Shown in pieces: positions 53,478 through 63,945 of a stretch of DNA of 64,000 bases (positions are counted from its first letter, which is position 1; the number at the start of each line of letters is the position of its first letter). The notes beneath the pieces are model-generated. The model did no database searches. It saw only the letters and a program-made list of their open reading frames with translations, and had not been told where the DNA came from. The position numbers were made by a program, and so were the translations under genes. The stretch is from positions 4,774,001 to 4,838,000 of the forward strand of contig NC_047082.1 in the NCBI RefSeq assembly GCF_902459465.1. The letters are read 5' to 3'. The stretch is from Asterias rubens (Eukaryota; Echinodermata; Asteroidea; Forcipulatida; Asteriidae).

Positions 53478-53853
53478 TTTAAAGGTATGGACACTTTTGG
53501 TAATTGTCAAAGACCAGTCTTCTCGCTTGGTGTATTGCAACATACATGTATGCATAAAATACCAAACCTTGGAAAATTGGAACTTAATTGGTCGTCGAAG
53601 GCGTAGAAAATAGTGGAAGAAAAAACACCCTTGTCACACAAGTTGTGTGGTTTCAGATGCTTTGAACTCTGAGGTCTCGATTCAATTCAAATATTTTAGT
53701 GAGAAATTACTTCTTTCTCAAAAACTACGTTACTTCAGAGGGAGCCGTTCCCGCATTGTTTTATACTATCAACAGGTCTCCATTGCTTGTTACCAAGTAA
53801 GTTTTATGCTAACAATTATTTTGAGTAATTACCAATAGTGTCCAGTGCCTTTA
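53478..53853 (+). mobile_element. Family A element, full length
   Basis: TTTAAAGGTATGGACACTTT to AATAGTGTCCAGTGCCTTTAA. Confidence 0.85.
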
Positions 53854-54179
53854 AGATAGATTCTATGCATTCTACATGTAAACTAGACCCTTCAGACATT
53901 TATATCAATTTCATAACATGATGATAGTTGATATGATTGATATCACTGTACACACCACTAACTACATGTGTGTGTTGTACCTAGTGCGTCAGTTGATAAA
54001 GTTACAATGCAATGAACTTTGCTACTGAGATCCAGGCAACCAAATTAAACTTGAACAGGGCCAAACGGTCAAGAGCTGATTGCTTTTCCTCAGTTTTACT
54101 TAGAAAGATATCATTAATATCAATATAAACCACAAAGGGAAACTGACTGGGTAAATTTGAAATGAGTTTTGGGGTTGAA

Positions 54180-54335
54180 CAAAGAATTGACTAATAATAA
54201 CAACCGCATTTCTATAGCGCCTAACACCTCCAGAAGTAAGTCTCCAAGCGCTAGAGTGGGACTCGAACCCATGAACTCCGTATTAACATGCCGGCACTCT
54301 ACCAACTGAGCTATCTAGCCCATGTTGGCGCCGGC
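54180..54335 (-). mobile_element. tRNA-derived SINE
   Basis: The minus strand reads GGGCTAGATAGCTCAGTTGG, TAGAGTGCCGGC, then GGTTCGAGTCCC, giving clear A and B boxes. The anticodon stem is mispaired (CCGGC against TACGG), so it is not a working tRNA. The body (AGCGCTTGGAGAC, GGCGCTATAGAAATGC) ends in TTATTATTAG. Confidence 0.75.
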
Positions 54336-55445
54336 GGTCTCCCTATTTCGTCACTATCTTTGTTCGGGGGTGCCAGTCAGAGGCCATACAACTGTTAACT
54401 GCCGTATAGCCAGGGATCACACCCAAATTAGGATACAACTTGGTAAGCGGACTACCTGCTAAAGTGAAATGTGTTGTATTGCGACTAGTTCCCTGCTTAC
54501 ATTTTAATTAATAGCAATAATATTTGTTTTGTAGGATATATTGCCTTGTCAAATTGGTGATCTGCAATATTGCATTTTTAAAACATCATCGCAAAAACAG
54601 ATCATTGATTGATGAAGTATTCGTCACAGGTCATCCATTATTTTGCCATGTTCCCATCTATCACGATGCTTCACAATTTAATATAGGACTCCTACATGCA
54701 TAGTTATTAGATGCTTCTGCTTCGAATGATTTGCAGCATCATTTCCAAAATAACAATTCCCCGCTAGCCAGTTTCTCCAAACGGGGCAAGTTAGTATAAA
54801 GACAGTGTCTGCATATTATGAGTTGACAACATAGAAGAGGTTTTCACTTCAGGGTGTGTGGGTTGGATTAATTTTTGGGTCTATTTTTTTTAGTGTTTAT
54901 GAGTACCACAAATTGGATACAATTTGCTAAATCATTGTATTACTTTATATTTTTCCAGAACACTTCCTGCCTCTATTGTGAACAACCTGTTTAAATATTA
55001 CGTCATATAATTAAAGGAGGATTAAGATTATCAGGGTTAGGCATGGAACCCAGGTTGGTAGTACAATTTAGTACTGTAGCTTTAATCCAATTAGAGAAGA
55101 CACCTTTAGGCCTATAGTACACAATTTGCTATACAAATAAAGACACTGATTACAATCCCCCCCCCCAAAAAAAAACCTTCATGTTTCAATTTCGATCTCT
55201 TATCAGTTATATAGTCTCACCACTGTCTGTCTATCTGTAAAAAACTACCAGATGTGAAAATGTAAAAAATTGGTAATTGGTTAGTCTACAATGTCTACAA
55301 CGTACATGTATGTAGTTGGTTGTTGTAGCATGGAGGCAATGTACATGTGTGTACATACATGTATGTCATGTATGTATGGTAGGAACAGAGCTGACATTTC
55401 AATTCAACCCTGAGTAGTGTCTTTCCTCCATAATCGGTCTTATCT
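54336..55445. other. No gene seen
   Basis: AT-rich unique sequence with a short C/A homopolymer run at 55158-55177 and TACATGTA repeats near 55300-55375. Confidence 0.5.
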
Positions 55446-55685
55446 GGGCCCAATTTCATGGAGCTTTCATATTATTATTAAGCACAACAATTTGCTTAGC
55501 ATGAAATTTCTTCCTCAATAAAAACAAAATAACCAACCAAATTTCCATTTGGTGAATACAGATATTTGTTTGCTTATCCTGGAAATCACATGGAAAATTG
55601 GCTGGTAATCCTGTTTTTATCAAGACAAACATTTCATGCTTAGAAGCAAAATTTTGAGGTGAGCAGCTCTATTAAAATGGGCCCT
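55446..55685. mobile_element. Family E palindromic element, copy 2
   Basis: GGGCCCAATTTCATGGAGCT to GCAGCTCTATTAAAATGGGCCC. Diverged, with an ATTATTATTA insert in the left arm. Confidence 0.85.
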
Positions 55686-55789
55686 GACCATAAACCAAAA
55701 GTCCTAACTCTATGATCTGACCATCACTCTCATCCAAGTTGGCATAAATTCAAATCATAAACTAGTTGGGACGACGGGAGGAGGTTACG

Positions 55790-56125
55790 TTATCGCAACT
55801 AATCATAAACATGATAAACTCATTCTTCAAAAGTGGTGGCGCCATACGGAAACTTTTCCATGAATTACTATAAATAAGCATAATATATTTAACCATGGAG
55901 GAATCCTCCATGCTTTAATTTATACCATAAACGTGCGTTTGATGATCCTTCCTCCATCATTCATTTCATGGTCCTTTTATTTATTGGATAACTTTCCTTT
56001 TGGCGCAACCACTTTTTCATTCGAAATAAAGTAATAAAGTATCTAATTTACCTCAATGAGATATCCCTTTTTGTAAAAATGAGTGAAAAAGTGGTGGCGT
56101 CATACGAAAAGTTATCCACAACACT
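55790..56125. repeat. Inverted AGTGGTGGCGCCATACG-type repeat
   Basis: AAGTGGTGGCGCCATACGGA at 55832, its inverse-like TTTGGCGCAACCACTTTTTC near 55998, and AAGTGGTGGCGTCATACGAA at 56090 form two overlapping inverted pairs. It is probably a decayed foldback element. Confidence 0.55.
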
Positions 56126-56383
56126 TTTCCTATTTATTAAATGAAAGTTGATGAGCGAGAAAGTTGTCGGATTCAGCATTTCCAGATCGGCCGTCCAGAT
56201 CTCAAATTAAATGATGAAGCAAAATTGCTTGCTATACTATAACCATGGATGGTCCCTTATCAAAAATTCAACCAGTGCAGTATTTATTCTATTATATTAT
56301 TACGTGTAATTAAATTGCATATAAAACTACAATATTACAATATACATACATTTTGATTACTAAAGTACTCACTTCTTTTTCAG

Positions 56384-56629
56384 TCAAGTTGCATTTTAGA
56401 AACCAATCCGCTCTCTGGTAAAACCATGGAGGTGGAATTCAGAATGCCAATCTTCACTGAAAAGCCCAGATTTACGAAAAGGGCAACTTCATCTTCTTGG
56501 TTCTGCCTTTACCTCCCGTCCAGTCAAGAAAGGGACAACAACAAAAAGACATTAGAGGCCTGGACCGTGGTATACTGTGTCTATATGAATCGAGGGCAGT
56601 TTGACCATAGAGAGCAAGGAACAGTTTGA
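56384..56629 (+). CDS. Candidate first coding exon, 67 codons, unrecognised
   Basis: A strong acceptor (CTCACTTCTTTTTCAG) ends at 56383, and 42 bases later comes an ATG in good start context (AAAACCATGG). The frame reads MEVEFRMPIFTEKPRFTKRA, TSSSWFCLYLPSSQERDNNK and on to a stop at 56629. A GTATAC donor-like site occurs inside it near 56569. There is no signal peptide, membrane segment or known domain. It lies about 2 kb upstream of the transporter's first exon on the same strand. Confidence 0.3.
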   Translation, partial: SSCILETNPLSGKTMEVEFRMPIFTEKPRFTKRATSSSWFCLYLPSSQERDNNKKTLEAWTVVYCVYMNRGQFDHREQGTV

Positions 56630-57363
56630 TCAATGTTGAGCGTAACCAGGAAAGAAAAGATTAAATCTCCTATACAGACAGACAGCAGCGCGTACACTAT
56701 GTGCATGTTACGCATACGTGGTGTGTATGGACAATGCACAGTTACAGAAACTAGCATCTACCGCCGCACAAAGATACGTAGTCGCATTAGTGTGCAACAC
56801 AATGCATGTATAATGAATGCATGACATGCTTGCTATGGTCCCCTGTGTTTACCAAATTCAAGCAGTACAGTAATACGTCTTGTGGCCAGACTATGCAAAA
56901 TAAACTTTCCCTAAATTATTTTTGGAAAAAATAAATAAGAAGTGGGCCCTCTGTTGCTGATTAAGTAGTCATGGAAGTTAGTTGGGTTTTTGTAAAGTTT
57001 TTGTTTACTTTTTTTTTCCGGGGGAGGGGCTGCCACCTCTCCCTAAATAAATGAATAGCGGCTCCCAAAATGATTATGTCTTTGACCCGCCCCCCCCCCC
57101 GCCCCCACCCAATGCCCAGGAAAAAAAATCAGTCGGTGAGGAGAGTGGAATCATGGAGGTTTATCATGGAGAAAGAAATAACTTGAGGGTGCAGGAGACC
57201 TCCTCTTGGAGATAAAAGTACCAATTCAAAACTTACTTCTTGAATGTATACTACAAAAAGTGTTTGTCACTGTTTTATAACTGGAAAATATAAATGGGGA
57301 GCATTCGAGTTTGCATCGGTCATCGGGGTCGCCAGCTAGGAGGGCGCCCGCAACCCGAAATGA
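56630..57363. other. No gene seen
   Basis: AT-rich unique sequence with poly-T/G (57008-57027) and poly-C (57090-57110) patches. Confidence 0.5.
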
Positions 57364-57575
57364 GGGCCCAATTTCATAAAGCTGCTTTTTAAAGCACTTT
57401 TTATTTATTTATTATTATTAGCTTATATAGCGTGAAGTTTTTGTCTTGATAACAACAGGGATATAAATCAAATTTCCTCGTGATTTTCAGGATAAGCAAA
57501 CAACAAGTAAGCAATATACCTATACACAAAATCAGCCTATTTTAATATAGGAAGAAAATTCATGCTAAGCAGAAA
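57364..57575. mobile_element. Family E palindromic element, partial
   Basis: GGGCCCAATTTCATAAAGCT with the GATTTTCAGGATAAGCAAAC block and AATTCATGCTAAGCAG. The final arm is missing. Confidence 0.7.
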
Positions 57576-57839
57576 AATATCATGTGTTTTAGTACTCTTT
57601 ACTTTTGCTCCTTAGGTGGTGCCTAGAATAAAAAATTATATGCCATGCCCCCAAAACATGGGGCCCGGTGTGTAGGAGAGTCGGCACAACTTCCAATATT
57701 ATTATTTTTTAATCAAAAATGGAATAAAATGCGTTAATAATATATAATAATTCTCAAAGTTCATTCATTCATGGAGATTTCTACCTCCATGGTTCATTCA
57801 TTTAGCCTAATAAATTTTAGGATTATTTTTTTTAAGACG

Positions 57840-58130
57840 ACTTCATAATAATGTAAATCCGGATGTGATGGGCCATAATCTTTTCCAGGAATTCCTTTCT
57901 CCCATCAGACACAGTACAACCATTCCTCAATGGTACAACAAATCCCTTTCTATATATAACTTCAACTGCTATAGAAAATAGCCCGATGGCTGTTTTATTA
58001 TTACCCACTCTTGATGGTGTTTTCATGAGTGTTGTTTATTGTCTGTATGTTTGTGTGGCTGTTTTTACAGTGTTTTTATGACTGGGTAAACACTTTAGAC
58101 ATTTACATGATGAATAAATAAAAATCTAAT
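57840..58130 (+). mobile_element. Possible LINE 3' end
   Basis: The stretch ends GATGAATAAATAAAAATCTA, with TTGTCTGTATG and TGGCTGTTTT blocks before it, similar in style to 2040-2500. No reverse-transcriptase frame is readable. Confidence 0.3.
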
Positions 58131-58297
58131 CTGATATAAACTAATCCATCATACGATTTTTCAGCGTACGGGTACACTAAACAGCCGAGATATACACATA
58201 AAACAGCCGTCATCTCAACTATCACGTCGTGTGCCCAGTCTCTCTTGAACAAAAGGCTTAATGTAACGAAATGGGTATCCGAGTACTGTTCGTTTTG

Positions 58298-58304
58298 TGC
58301 ACCC
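58298..58304 (+). promoter_or_regulatory. Metal-response-element-like site
   Basis: TGCACCC fits the MTF-1 core TGCRCNC and is followed by GCCCG, close to the extended GGCCC form. It lies about 490 bases upstream of the presumed first-exon donor of a zinc transporter, a gene class induced by zinc through MTF-1 in other animals. One site can occur by chance. Confidence 0.4.
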
Positions 58305-58499
58305 GCCCGTTATGCCAGCTTTGCTTCTTTTTGCTGGTAGAAACATTGGAAAACAAGCCTAATGAAACATTTATTGACGGTTAATCGTTTTAATTATCAA
58401 CATTGCCTGATTTTAAAACATTTCTTTTTAAATGTGCTTCTTTTAGGACTAAATTTCGGTAAAATAACGGCCTTTGAGTTATATAGTGTTGAGTGTGTT

Positions 58500-58506
58500 G
58501 CGTGCA
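58500..58506 (-). promoter_or_regulatory. Second metal-response-element-like site
   Basis: GCGTGCA on the plus strand is TGCACGC on the minus strand, an exact TGCRCNC core. It lies between the first site and the presumed first exon. Confidence 0.3.
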
Positions 58507-58699
58507 GTGTATTTCGTGCTGTGTGCAAACTGCGGGTGTCGTGCTGAAAATTACTGTTTTTGCCCTCACTTTTTTCTTTTCCGACGAGTGGGCAACAGCG
58601 ATTAATCATTACGCATTTTGTACTGTCTGCAAAATAGCCAAGACGGGTTAAAAAATTAATCACATGCACCATAAGTCATTGCAAAGTTTTGAAGCGCTT

Positions 58700-58788
58700 G
58701 TGAACACAGTTTTTAGTGTCCGTGTTGGTCTTGATTTCCCTGCCGAGTCTGCTGAGTGTTTGACGGCAGCGTATTCATTGGAAACCCG
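58700..58788 (+). other. Presumed non-coding first exon of the zinc transporter
   Basis: A strong donor (CCCG then GTAAGTAC) ends at 58788 in a stretch that is GC-richer than its surroundings. The transporter's coding exon has an acceptor at 60845 with 39 untranslated bases, so an upstream exon is required and this is the best candidate. The left edge is arbitrary because no transcription start can be read. Confidence 0.4.
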
Positions 58789-58800
58789 GTAAGTACGGTC

Positions 58801-59740
58801 CATAGGTCGGATACAAACTCCAGTCGAGAACCATGACATTGCAGATTGCCATTACGAAATAGAAATAGACATGTGTTGGCGCTAGCGCCTAGGCTAGAGG
58901 CCGGGGTGATTACATTTATTTGGTTTAGGTTAGAATAAGACAAACAAAAGACAAAGAAAAATCGACAGAAATATATTTTATTTAAGTAAGGATCATTATT
59001 TTATTTTACTGTTTGAATTTGATTAACTGTTGTATCGTCGGATTATAAATGTTGTTATTGTTGTTGTTGGTTTTTCGGAGGAGGGTGTTGTACTGTTTTA
59101 TGCCCTGGGCCCTGGTCTTTCTCAGGATTCTAAGTAATGAGCCAAAATATTAATAAAATGTTTATAAAATTAATTAAAGGAGGCTTTATTTTGCACGCCA
59201 TACCACCTAGCTTCTGAATATTCATTAAAATGCTAGGATAATTTCCTGTTTTCAATTTAACATAACATTCAGTTTAGCAAAACTGGTTGGATTAAAAAAG
59301 CCCCTGTGAATTTGAATGCTGTTTAGTTGGATGTTTATTTTGTTAAATCGAATGATGCAACATTTCTCTTGCCCAGGCTCAAAAAAATTGAATGACCAAT
59401 TTAAGCAGCATTTAATTTTGCACAAAATAGAACGGTTTGGTGGTTAAATTGGCTTCTCATTTGCCGAAATTGACCGAGAAAACCATACTTCAAATACAAT
59501 GCTGTTCGTAAACAATCAGAATCATGCAGCTTAGGGAGCACGTATCTATTTAACCGCCCGAGAGCTAGACCGAAAGTGGCCGAACCTGAAGGTTTTCCGC
59601 TCTGAAAGCTTTTACAAAAGAAATGACTGGTGTCATTTACCGTTGTCTGTGAATGGTCAATAGGTAATGCTCAATAATCGAACCGATCAAGCTTTTCAGA
59701 ACCATTAATGGTTTACACAATGATTTGCACCAGTGAGCTA
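58801..59740. other. Presumed first intron, no gene seen
   Basis: AT-rich sequence with GTTGTT repeats near 59050. Confidence 0.45.
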
Positions 59741-59766
59741 ATCGGAAACAATTAACCCTCATCTCA

Positions 59767-60186
59767 TGAAAAACACCTTGTTTGATGGGTATTTGCAAGA
59801 CGATATTCTACAGCCGAATGCAGTCCCATACTTGCAGACTCTTGGACCAAATGCCATATTTTAAGATGACACCGCTCGCCCCCATCGATCCCGACTGGTG
59901 ACTGACTACCTGAAAACTGTTGGGGTGCATGCAGTGGATGGATTGGCCTACTAACAGTCCAGACCTGAATCCCATGGAACATCTGTGGGACCAGCTTGGC
60001 CCCGCAGTCCGCGCCAGAACCACAAACACATCAACTGTGGCTGACCTAACCAGGTTCCTTAATGAAGAATGGAACGCCATCCCTCATCATCAGCGCAAGA
60101 CTTTTGTGCAGCATGAGAAGAAGGTGCCAGGCTGTCATCAACGCCTTCGGATCATTCACTTGTTACTGAACTTTTTGTATCAATAA
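59767..60186 (+). pseudogene. Tc1/mariner-like transposase, C-terminal remnant
   Basis: Readable in pieces: LFDGYLQDDILQPNAVPYLQ, then a stop, then DDTARPHRSRLVTDYLKTVG, then after a frameshift near 59930 WPTNSPDLNPMEHLW and RFLNEEWNAIPHHQR. The DDTARPH block carries the second catalytic Asp and NPME the final Glu of the DDE triad. The N-terminal DNA-binding part and the first Asp are not found. A stop and a frameshift make it dead. Confidence 0.85.
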
Positions 60187-60270
60187 AGTGTATTAAGATC
60201 AGTAAATTGTCTTGCTCTATACCAAATTTCTTGTCTCAATAAAGTAGATTAAGATCAGTAAGTTGTCTCG
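60170..60270. repeat. Short tandem duplication at the transposase 3' end
   Basis: TCAATAAAGT-GATTAAGATC then AGTAA-TTGTCT occurs twice, about 58 bases apart. Confidence 0.75.
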
Positions 60271-60492
60271 CTTGTTTGAATTACAGTGTCAATTTGATTG
60301 TTCACACAGTAACACAAAATTTTTAATTTTGGCACATTTGATTTGTGACTTTGTCTCATTCTCATTAACGTGGTCAAGTCCAGCAACATGTAATCATTGC
60401 AACTGTGGTATCATTTTAAAGAGGAACAGTTCAGCTTTGCATTGATATATACCATATACAAAGAGAGTATTAAATAATAACAAATATACTGG

Positions 60493-60530
60493 ATTGAAAA
60501 AAGTTTCCTTACTTTTTGTGAGCAGTTTAG
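60493..60530. mobile_element. Probable right inverted end of the Tc1-like element
   Basis: AAAAGTTTCCTTACTTTTTG then TGAGCAGTTTA looks like a Tc1-family terminal repeat running into TA. No matching left end was found. Confidence 0.5.
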
Positions 60531-60845
60531 AAACCAGCAATAAACTTACAATAGAAGTTTATGGCCAGGACTGATTACTAATCCGGGCACAAAGGGGGTT
60601 TGTCCAAGTCATCAGGGATTAACATTCGCCCATCTATTCCTTTGTGTACCAAAAGCTAGGAAGCAGGGGCAAGGTGATCATGAATATGCAGGTTACCAAA
60701 CCAAGCGGTGTGCATTCACCTGTTGATATTGATGCTCATTACAGCACCGGACGATTCGGCCAGTTTCGGCCTAGCTCTCGGGGGTTAAATATATACGTGC
60801 TCCCTTACATGTATTTATTTGTGACTCTTTATTGTATACTTACAG

Positions 60846-61061
60846 TTTTCAAGCGGCAATAGAGATTTTTGAATCTACAACACTATGGGGCGCTATACTG
60901 GAAAAAGTTGTCGTTTCTTGGTGATGATGTTACTGACATCAACCTTCTTCTTAGTGGAACTCATCACAGGTTATATGACAAACTCATTGGCCCTAGTTTC
61001 GGATTCCTTCCATATGATGTCAGACATCATAGCTCTAGTCATTGGCTTCTTGGCTATGAGG
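60846..61061 (+). CDS. Zinc transporter (ZnT1/ZnT10 type), first coding exon
   Basis: The acceptor TTTATTGTATACTTACAG ends at 60845. The ATG is at 60885 and a GTAAGT donor follows 61061, leaving the exon on a codon boundary (59 codons). It encodes the short cytosolic start MGRYTGKSCRFL, membrane helix 1 and most of helix 2. The helix 2 metal site is complete as H43 and D47 (SDSFHMMSD). Cation diffusion facilitators export zinc from the cytosol, at the plasma membrane for ZnT1, by proton exchange. The start resembles ZnT10, but His43 is the zinc-type residue, whereas human ZnT10 has Asn there and transports manganese. It is probably an invertebrate member of the ZnT1/ZnT10 group. Confidence 0.88.
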
Positions 61062-61075
61062 GTAAGTACAGAGTC

Positions 61076-61452
61076 TTAAAGCCATTAAACACTTTCGGAA
61101 CAGAAACAAAAAATTAAAAGTCACAGATTTACAAATAACTTATAGGGTTTACAGAAGGTAATGGTAAAAGACTTCTCTTGAAATACTGTTCCATGAAATG
61201 CTCTACTTTTGAGAAAACATTCAAACAATTATCAATTCTCGACAACGAGAATTACGGATTATAGTTAAACACATGTCATAACACCATGAAATGTGCGGCA
61301 ACAAAGGTGGGTTTTCCCGTTATTTTTTCCCGACTCCGACGACCGATTGAGCCTAAATTTTCACAGGTTTGGTATTTTATATATAAGTTGTGATACACGA
61401 AGTGTGGGCCTTTGGACAATACTGTTTACCGAAAGTGTCCAATGGCTTTAAG
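61076..61452 (-). mobile_element. Family B element, full length, in transporter intron
   Basis: TTAAAGCCATTAAACACTTT and GAAAGTGTCCAATGGCTTTAA are inverted ends. It starts only 14 bases after the exon donor. Confidence 0.85.
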
Positions 61453-62636
61453 GCCAAATAAAAAAAGAATGTTATACTAGTTTATTGTCCAGATTTTCCA
61501 AAGGGAAAATGAGGGCCTTTTTGGTTTTATTTTTTTTTACAAGATGGCTGCTAAGTATTTCAAATCGCACAGGCCAACAATTCTTCAGTTTGAACCCACT
61601 ACAAACTTATTTTATATCTATTTGTTGCATGAGGGCCCGAGTTAACAAGGTCGAATTATTATACTAAAAAGGTTCGCTGGTAGGCATTCGCTAATTATGT
61701 TTTATGAAATATATTGTTACACTTGTTTGAGAGCATCCAAGAGATTCGGGAAAAGCCCCTAGGCCAGCCCTATTGAAAGGATGGATTAAAAAAAAAAAAA
61801 AAAATATTGAAAATAAAAAATAGTAAAAAAATGGATTCGGCCCAAAAAGGGATGCGGGTGGGGACGATCCACTGTTTTTATTTTTTACTTGGCGTTATAG
61901 GTTTGGCTCAACTTCATATGGGACTTAGTTTTACTACAAAGTTGCTTAGCACAGAGCAAAAATGCACAATCTACATTCGTTTGCATTCCATTGTACACAA
62001 ACATTCCTCATGGAGCACCACAGTCTTTAGAATTCCCATATGGAGATCCTTTGTGTTCCCTTTTCTGTTTTGTTCTCGGTCTCCATAAGGTAGGGATGAA
62101 ATCAGGTTACCATGGTGTGTGGTCCTTGGGGGGGGGGGCTGCTCTCTAGGAAAGGAAAGTTCTGTTTTTTATTTTTATTTATTTTTTATTTTTTTTTTTG
62201 GGGGGGGGGTAAACAGGTCAAAGGCCAAGGTAACAGTCATAGTGATAAGTTATAGCTCAAAGGTTTCCGGAGAATGACTCAGTGAGAAGTGACATTTGGA
62301 TTTGTTTTGTTATTTGGGTAGCGGGGTTTGCTCTTGGGGAAAGGAAAATGGAGGTTGTTTTGGGAGGTGAAATGTCACCATTTTTGTGTTAAGTTTTAGC
62401 CAAGTGGATTTTGGACCGTAACTTCAGATACATGTGGATGTGACATAGAGACTTGGGGGTGAAATGTTCAACGATCTACGTCGCAGTGTATTGAGCTATA
62501 TGTAGCTCAATTGTTTCCTAGCTGTATTCAGCTTGAAGTAACTTTTAGACTTTAAACTTGTAAGAATAGGATTATTGCGCATTATGTCATACTAATAAAG
62601 GTGTTTCTTTTCTTTTGTTCATTTCTTTTGAAACAG
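61453..62636. other. Rest of the transporter's intron
   Basis: AT-rich with poly-A (61787-61804), poly-G and poly-T tracts. No exon is seen. Confidence 0.5.
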
Positions 62637-62865
62637 TTGTCAAAGAAAACTACTCCAAAGAACACATTTGGCTGGCAGCGATCTGAAGTTCTGGGTGCTC
62701 TTGTGAATTCAGTCTTCCTGATGGCTCTGTGCTTCACTATCTTTGTAGAGGCCATCCAGCGTTTCATTAACAAGGAAAATATTACAAATCCGCTGATTGT
62801 ATTGATTGTTGGAATCATTGGTCTGGTTATTAATGGATTTGGATTGTGTCTCTTCAGTTCTCACG
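62637..62865 (+). CDS. Zinc transporter (ZnT1/ZnT10 type), second coding exon
   Basis: The acceptor ATTTCTTTTGAAACAG and donor GTAAGA bound 229 bases that continue the frame from 61061. It reads LSKKTTPKNTFGWQRSEVLG, then ALVNSVFLMALCFTIFVEAI and two further hydrophobic stretches. NTFGW-RSEVLGALVN is the conserved segment before helix 3, and helices 3 and 4 follow up to LCLFSSHG. The exon ends one base into a Gly codon. The His-rich loop, helices 5-6 with the second metal-site pair and the C-terminal domain are not in the window. Confidence 0.9.
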
Positions 62866-62887
62866 GTAAGAACCTGACTAGAGACCA

Positions 62888-63120
62888 GGGCCCAATTTCA
62901 TAGAGCTGCTAAGCACAAAAATTTGCTTAGCATAAAATTTCTTCCTTGATAAAAACAGGATTACCAGCCAAAATTTCCATTCGTTGCATATTGCTTGTTA
63001 CTGGGCATTCAGTTGTTGTTTTCTTACCCTGAAAATCACATTGAAGTTTGGTTGGTAATCATATTTTTTTCTCAAGGCAAAAGTTCCATGCTTAGCACAT
63101 TTCTGTGCTTAGCAAATAAT
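62888..63120. mobile_element. Family E palindromic element, right end decayed
   Basis: GGGCCCAATTTCATAGAGCT then GCTAAGCACAAAAATTTGC at the left. The right arm stops at TGTGCTTAGCA. It begins 23 bases after the transporter exon. Confidence 0.8.
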
Positions 63121-63225
63121 CGGAACAATGTTAACTGTGATATGTTTGTCCATTTACAAATCCATTTAAACATTGGGAGTTGATGCAGATTGTAAAAACA
63201 AACCCAGCCTACTAATAATACATGA

Positions 63226-63590
63226 CCTTTTAAAGGGATAGGATACTTCTTATACGACACAAAACACAATGTCCACAGATCTACATTACGCTTACACGGT
63301 TTGAAGATAATGACGGTGGTAGAAAGCTCCCCTTTAAACATTTTTGAAGTGATGTAGTTTTTGAGAAATGAGTAAAAGAGAGTCTCAAAAATTATTTAGC
63401 ATGTACAATGTATTTACACGACTCTCCTGAAAACATTGCTTTGTGATTTTCACCTTTTTCCTCAAAAACTTGAGGACTATTACCAAGGAAGCTGAAACTT
63501 CAACAGGTAAATTATATTGCATACATCTTCATTCACAGTGAGTGGGGATTCATGTCATCGCCAAAAAAATCCATCCACAAAAGGTATCAA
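63226..63590. mobile_element. Family D repeat
   Basis: TTTTAAAGGGATAGGATACT to AAAACCCTTTAA. It contains GACACAAAACACAATGTCC and GTTTTTGAGAAATGAGTAAA, the latter shared with 16255-16400. Ends are TTAA-like. Confidence 0.6.
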
Positions 63591-63596
63591 AACCCT

Positions 63597-63945
63597 TTAA
63601 AGGGAAGGTACACGTTTGGTAATTGTCAAAGACCAGTCTTCTCACTTGGTGTATCCCAACATAAGCATAAAATAACAAGCCTGTGAAAATTTGAGCTAAA
63701 TTGGTCATCGAAGTTGCGACAAAATTATGAGAGAAAAAACACCCTTGTTGGACGAATTTGTGTGCTTTGAGATAGGAATAAAATACTTCTGGCTAGAAGT
63801 CTTTTATTATTTTAGTGAGAAAAAACTATGTTACTTCAAAGGGAGTCGTTTCCCACAATGTTTTAAACTATCAACAGCTCTCCAATGCTCGTTACCAAGT
63901 CAGTTTTTAAGTTAATATTTGTTTTGAGTAATTACCAATAGTGGA
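63597..63945 (+). mobile_element. Family A element, full length
   Basis: TTAAAGGGAAGGTACACGTT to GAGTAATTACCAATAG, running without a gap into the next copy. Confidence 0.8.

Noticed and set aside
54235..54330. A tRNA gene on the minus strand
   Set aside because: A and B boxes are good, but the anticodon stem mispairs and the head continues into a SINE body with a TTA tail.
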